Shown here piece after piece: positions 4,423 through 5,787 of a stretch of DNA of 5,787 bases (positions within the stretch are counted from its first letter, which is position 1; each line of letters begins with the position of its first letter). The stretch covers positions 1 to 5,787 of the forward strand of contig JACVXW010000078.1 of NCBI GenBank assembly GCA_015661135.1, given 5' to 3'. The position numbers were made by a program, and so were the translations under genes. The notes beneath the pieces were generated by a model that worked only from the letters and a program-made list of their open reading frames with translations, did not search any database and was not told the origin of the DNA. Source of the stretch: Chloroflexota bacterium. GTDB taxonomy: Bacteria > Chloroflexota > Limnocylindria > Limnocylindrales > CSP1-4.

Positions 4423-5787
4423 TCAGTGATCGCGTCGGTATGGGACGTCGGCGATGACGGTGTGCTCGCGGCCCACGATGGCCGCCTTGAGTCGCTTGGC
4501 CGTCTGGTTGTAGAGCACTCGATCCCACCAGCGCTTGGCGACATACTCGGGCAGCACGACGATCATGACCGGCGCCTCACGCTCCGGGGGCCAGGACTCG
4601 GCGAGCACATCGAGATAGGCGATGAACGGCTCCACGATCGCGCGGTATGGCGACTCGACGATTACGAGCGGGATCCCCGGCAGCTGCCGCTCCCATCGGC
4701 GTCGCAGACGCTCGCCTTCGTCGGCGTCTTCGGTGACGTACACGGCCCGAACGTCGGAGGCGATCGTCCGAGCGAAGGTCACGGCCTGGACGACGGCCCG
4801 ATTGATCCCGTTGACCGGGACGACGACCCGCTGCTCGCGGTGGGCACTCGCGAAGACGATGTCCTCGCGAACGCTGAGCTCCGTTGCCTGCGCCTCGTAC
4901 TGTCGGCGAATGGCCAGCATCAGCAGCACCAGGACCGGGATCAGCACGAGCACGATCAGCGAGGCCGGCGCCTTTGCCACGGTCACGACGACGGCGACCA
5001 CCGCCGTCAGCGTGCAACCGAAGGCATTGATCGCAAGTCGGCGCTGCCAGCCGGGCGGCCGCTCCCGGAGCCAGTGGCGGATCATGCCAGCCTGGCTGAT
5101 CGTGAAGTCGATGAAGACGCCGACCGCGTACAGCGGGATAAGCAGGTGCGTCTCGCCGTTGAACAGGACGATCAGGAGCGAGGCCACCACAGCGAGGACG
5201 ACGATGCCGTACGAGAAGGCCAGGCGGTCGCCGCGAAGGCCGAACTGGCGCGGCATGTGTGAATCGCCGGCCAGGATTGCGAGCAGCCGCGGGAAGGCAT
5301 TGAAGCTCGTGTTCGCGGCGAGGAAGAGGAGCAGGGCCGTGAACGCCTGGAACAGGTAGAACGGAATGGACCCGTCGCCGTAGATCTTGCGCGCGACCTG
5401 GCTGATGACCGTCTGCTTCTCGGGCAGTTCCGTGTGGGTGATCCCGAAGTTCACGGCCAGAAAGGTGATCCCGATGAACAGCACGCCAAGGAGCACGGCC
5501 ATCGCGGCAAGCGTCGTTGCCGCGTTCTTCGACTCCGGGGGCTGGAACGCCGGAACGCCGGTGGCGATGGCCTCGGTCCCCGTGAGCGCGACCGCGCCGG
5601 CCGCGAACGCGCGCAGGAGCAGCAGGATGCCCACTTCCTGGGGAATCTGGCCCACCTGCTCGACCAGTTGTGGCGCGAAGTCGCCGTGCTCGCCGCCAAC
5701 GACGATTCGGAACGTCCCGATGACGATCATCAGCAGTGCCGACCCGATGAACAGATAGGTGGGGATCGCGAAGATGTTGCCGGCCTC
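4423..5787 (-). CDS. KimA-like APC-superfamily permease with cytosolic USP-like tail, 5' end outside window
   Basis: Integral membrane transporter, 454 visible C-terminal residues (numbered from the window edge). The reading frame stays open to position 5787, so the start and the first transmembrane segments are missing. About eight hydrophobic segments are visible: roughly 8-27, 52-70, 89-113, 142-160, 191-210, 213-230, 253-271 and 275-293. The APC core includes GAVALTGTEAIATGVPAF (64-81) and AANTSFNAFPRLLAILAGD (157-175). The last ~150 residues are soluble and Usp-like, ending in LPEYV...WW...LYNQT...DVPY (412-450). These motifs resemble Bacillus KimA, a K+/H+ symporter of ~600 residues whose tail binds cyclic di-AMP. 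The T-G-x-E at 69-72 matches a Thr/Glu pair I recall as K+-coordinating in KimA. Downstream usp and RCK genes favour K+ over an amino acid as substrate. The permease fold is certain; the K+ substrate is inferred. Confidence 0.88.
   Translation of the reverse strand, partial: EAGNIFAIPTYLFIGSALLMIVIGTFRIVVGGEHGDFAPQLVEQVGQIPQEVGILLLLRAFAAGAVALTGTEAIATGVPAFQPPESKNAATTLAAMAVLLGVLFIGITFLAVNFGITHTELPEKQTVISQVARKIYGDGSIPFYLFQAFTALLLFLAANTSFNAFPRLLAILAGDSHMPRQFGLRGDRLAFSYGIVVLAVVASLLIVLFNGETHLLIPLYAVGVFIDFTISQAGMIRHWLRERPPGWQRRLAINAFGCTLTAVVAVVVTVAKAPASLIVLVLIPVLVLLMLAIRRQYEAQATELSVREDIVFASAHREQRVVVPVNGINRAVVQAVTFARTIASDVRAVYVTEDADEGERLRRRWERQLPGIPLVIVESPYRAIVEPFIAYLDVLAESWPPEREAPVMIVVLPEYVAKRWWDRVLYNQTAKRLKAAIVGREHTVIADVPYRRDH

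Noticed and set aside
4321..5262. 313-codon plus-strand open frame opposite the permease
   Set aside because: It is Asp/Arg/His/Gln-rich because it mirrors transmembrane codons. The minus strand has clear APC and USP-tail motifs.

Overview
This is a GC-rich window (roughly two thirds G+C) in which every supported gene lies on the minus strand. Gene order therefore reads from right to left. The HspR-type MerR repressor, the paired TrkA/RCK proteins beside an APC permease, and frequent GTG starts point to a high-GC bacterium with an HspR heat-shock circuit. Chloroflexota (Limnocylindria/Ellin6529-like) is my best guess and Actinomycetota the main alternative; this is inference from gene content, not a search result.

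Block A, 5787 to 2628, looks like a potassium-transport and regulation operon. It begins with the 3' part of an APC-superfamily permease that has a soluble C-terminal USP-like tail and resembles the KimA K+ importers (start outside the window). After 122 nt containing two GC-rich hairpins comes a stand-alone UspA-domain protein. That gene overlaps the next by 4 nt (GTGA): a short TrkA_N-only RCK protein with a His-rich tail. Three nt later begins a full-length TrkA_N + TrkA_C protein. No TrkH/KtrB-type pore is visible, so the RCK proteins may serve the KimA-like carrier or a partner encoded elsewhere.

Block B, 2563 to 1, looks like a heat-shock proteostasis operon. It holds an HspR-family repressor gene followed, after 53 nt, by the ATP-dependent protease lon, which leaves the window just after the catalytic serine. 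Upstream of hspR, an imperfect inverted repeat with 7-nt arms and a 7-nt spacer, HAIR-like in geometry, covers the -35 box of a promoter whose predicted start point falls on the ATG. The likely logic is that HspR represses its own gene and lon, with release on heat shock.

The sequence is almost fully coding. No RNA genes, insertion sequences, CRISPR arrays or phage genes were seen. The genes are individually of known families. The points most worth a second look are the hspR-lon pairing with a divergent operator and probable leaderless start, and the KimA-like/USP/two-RCK arrangement.
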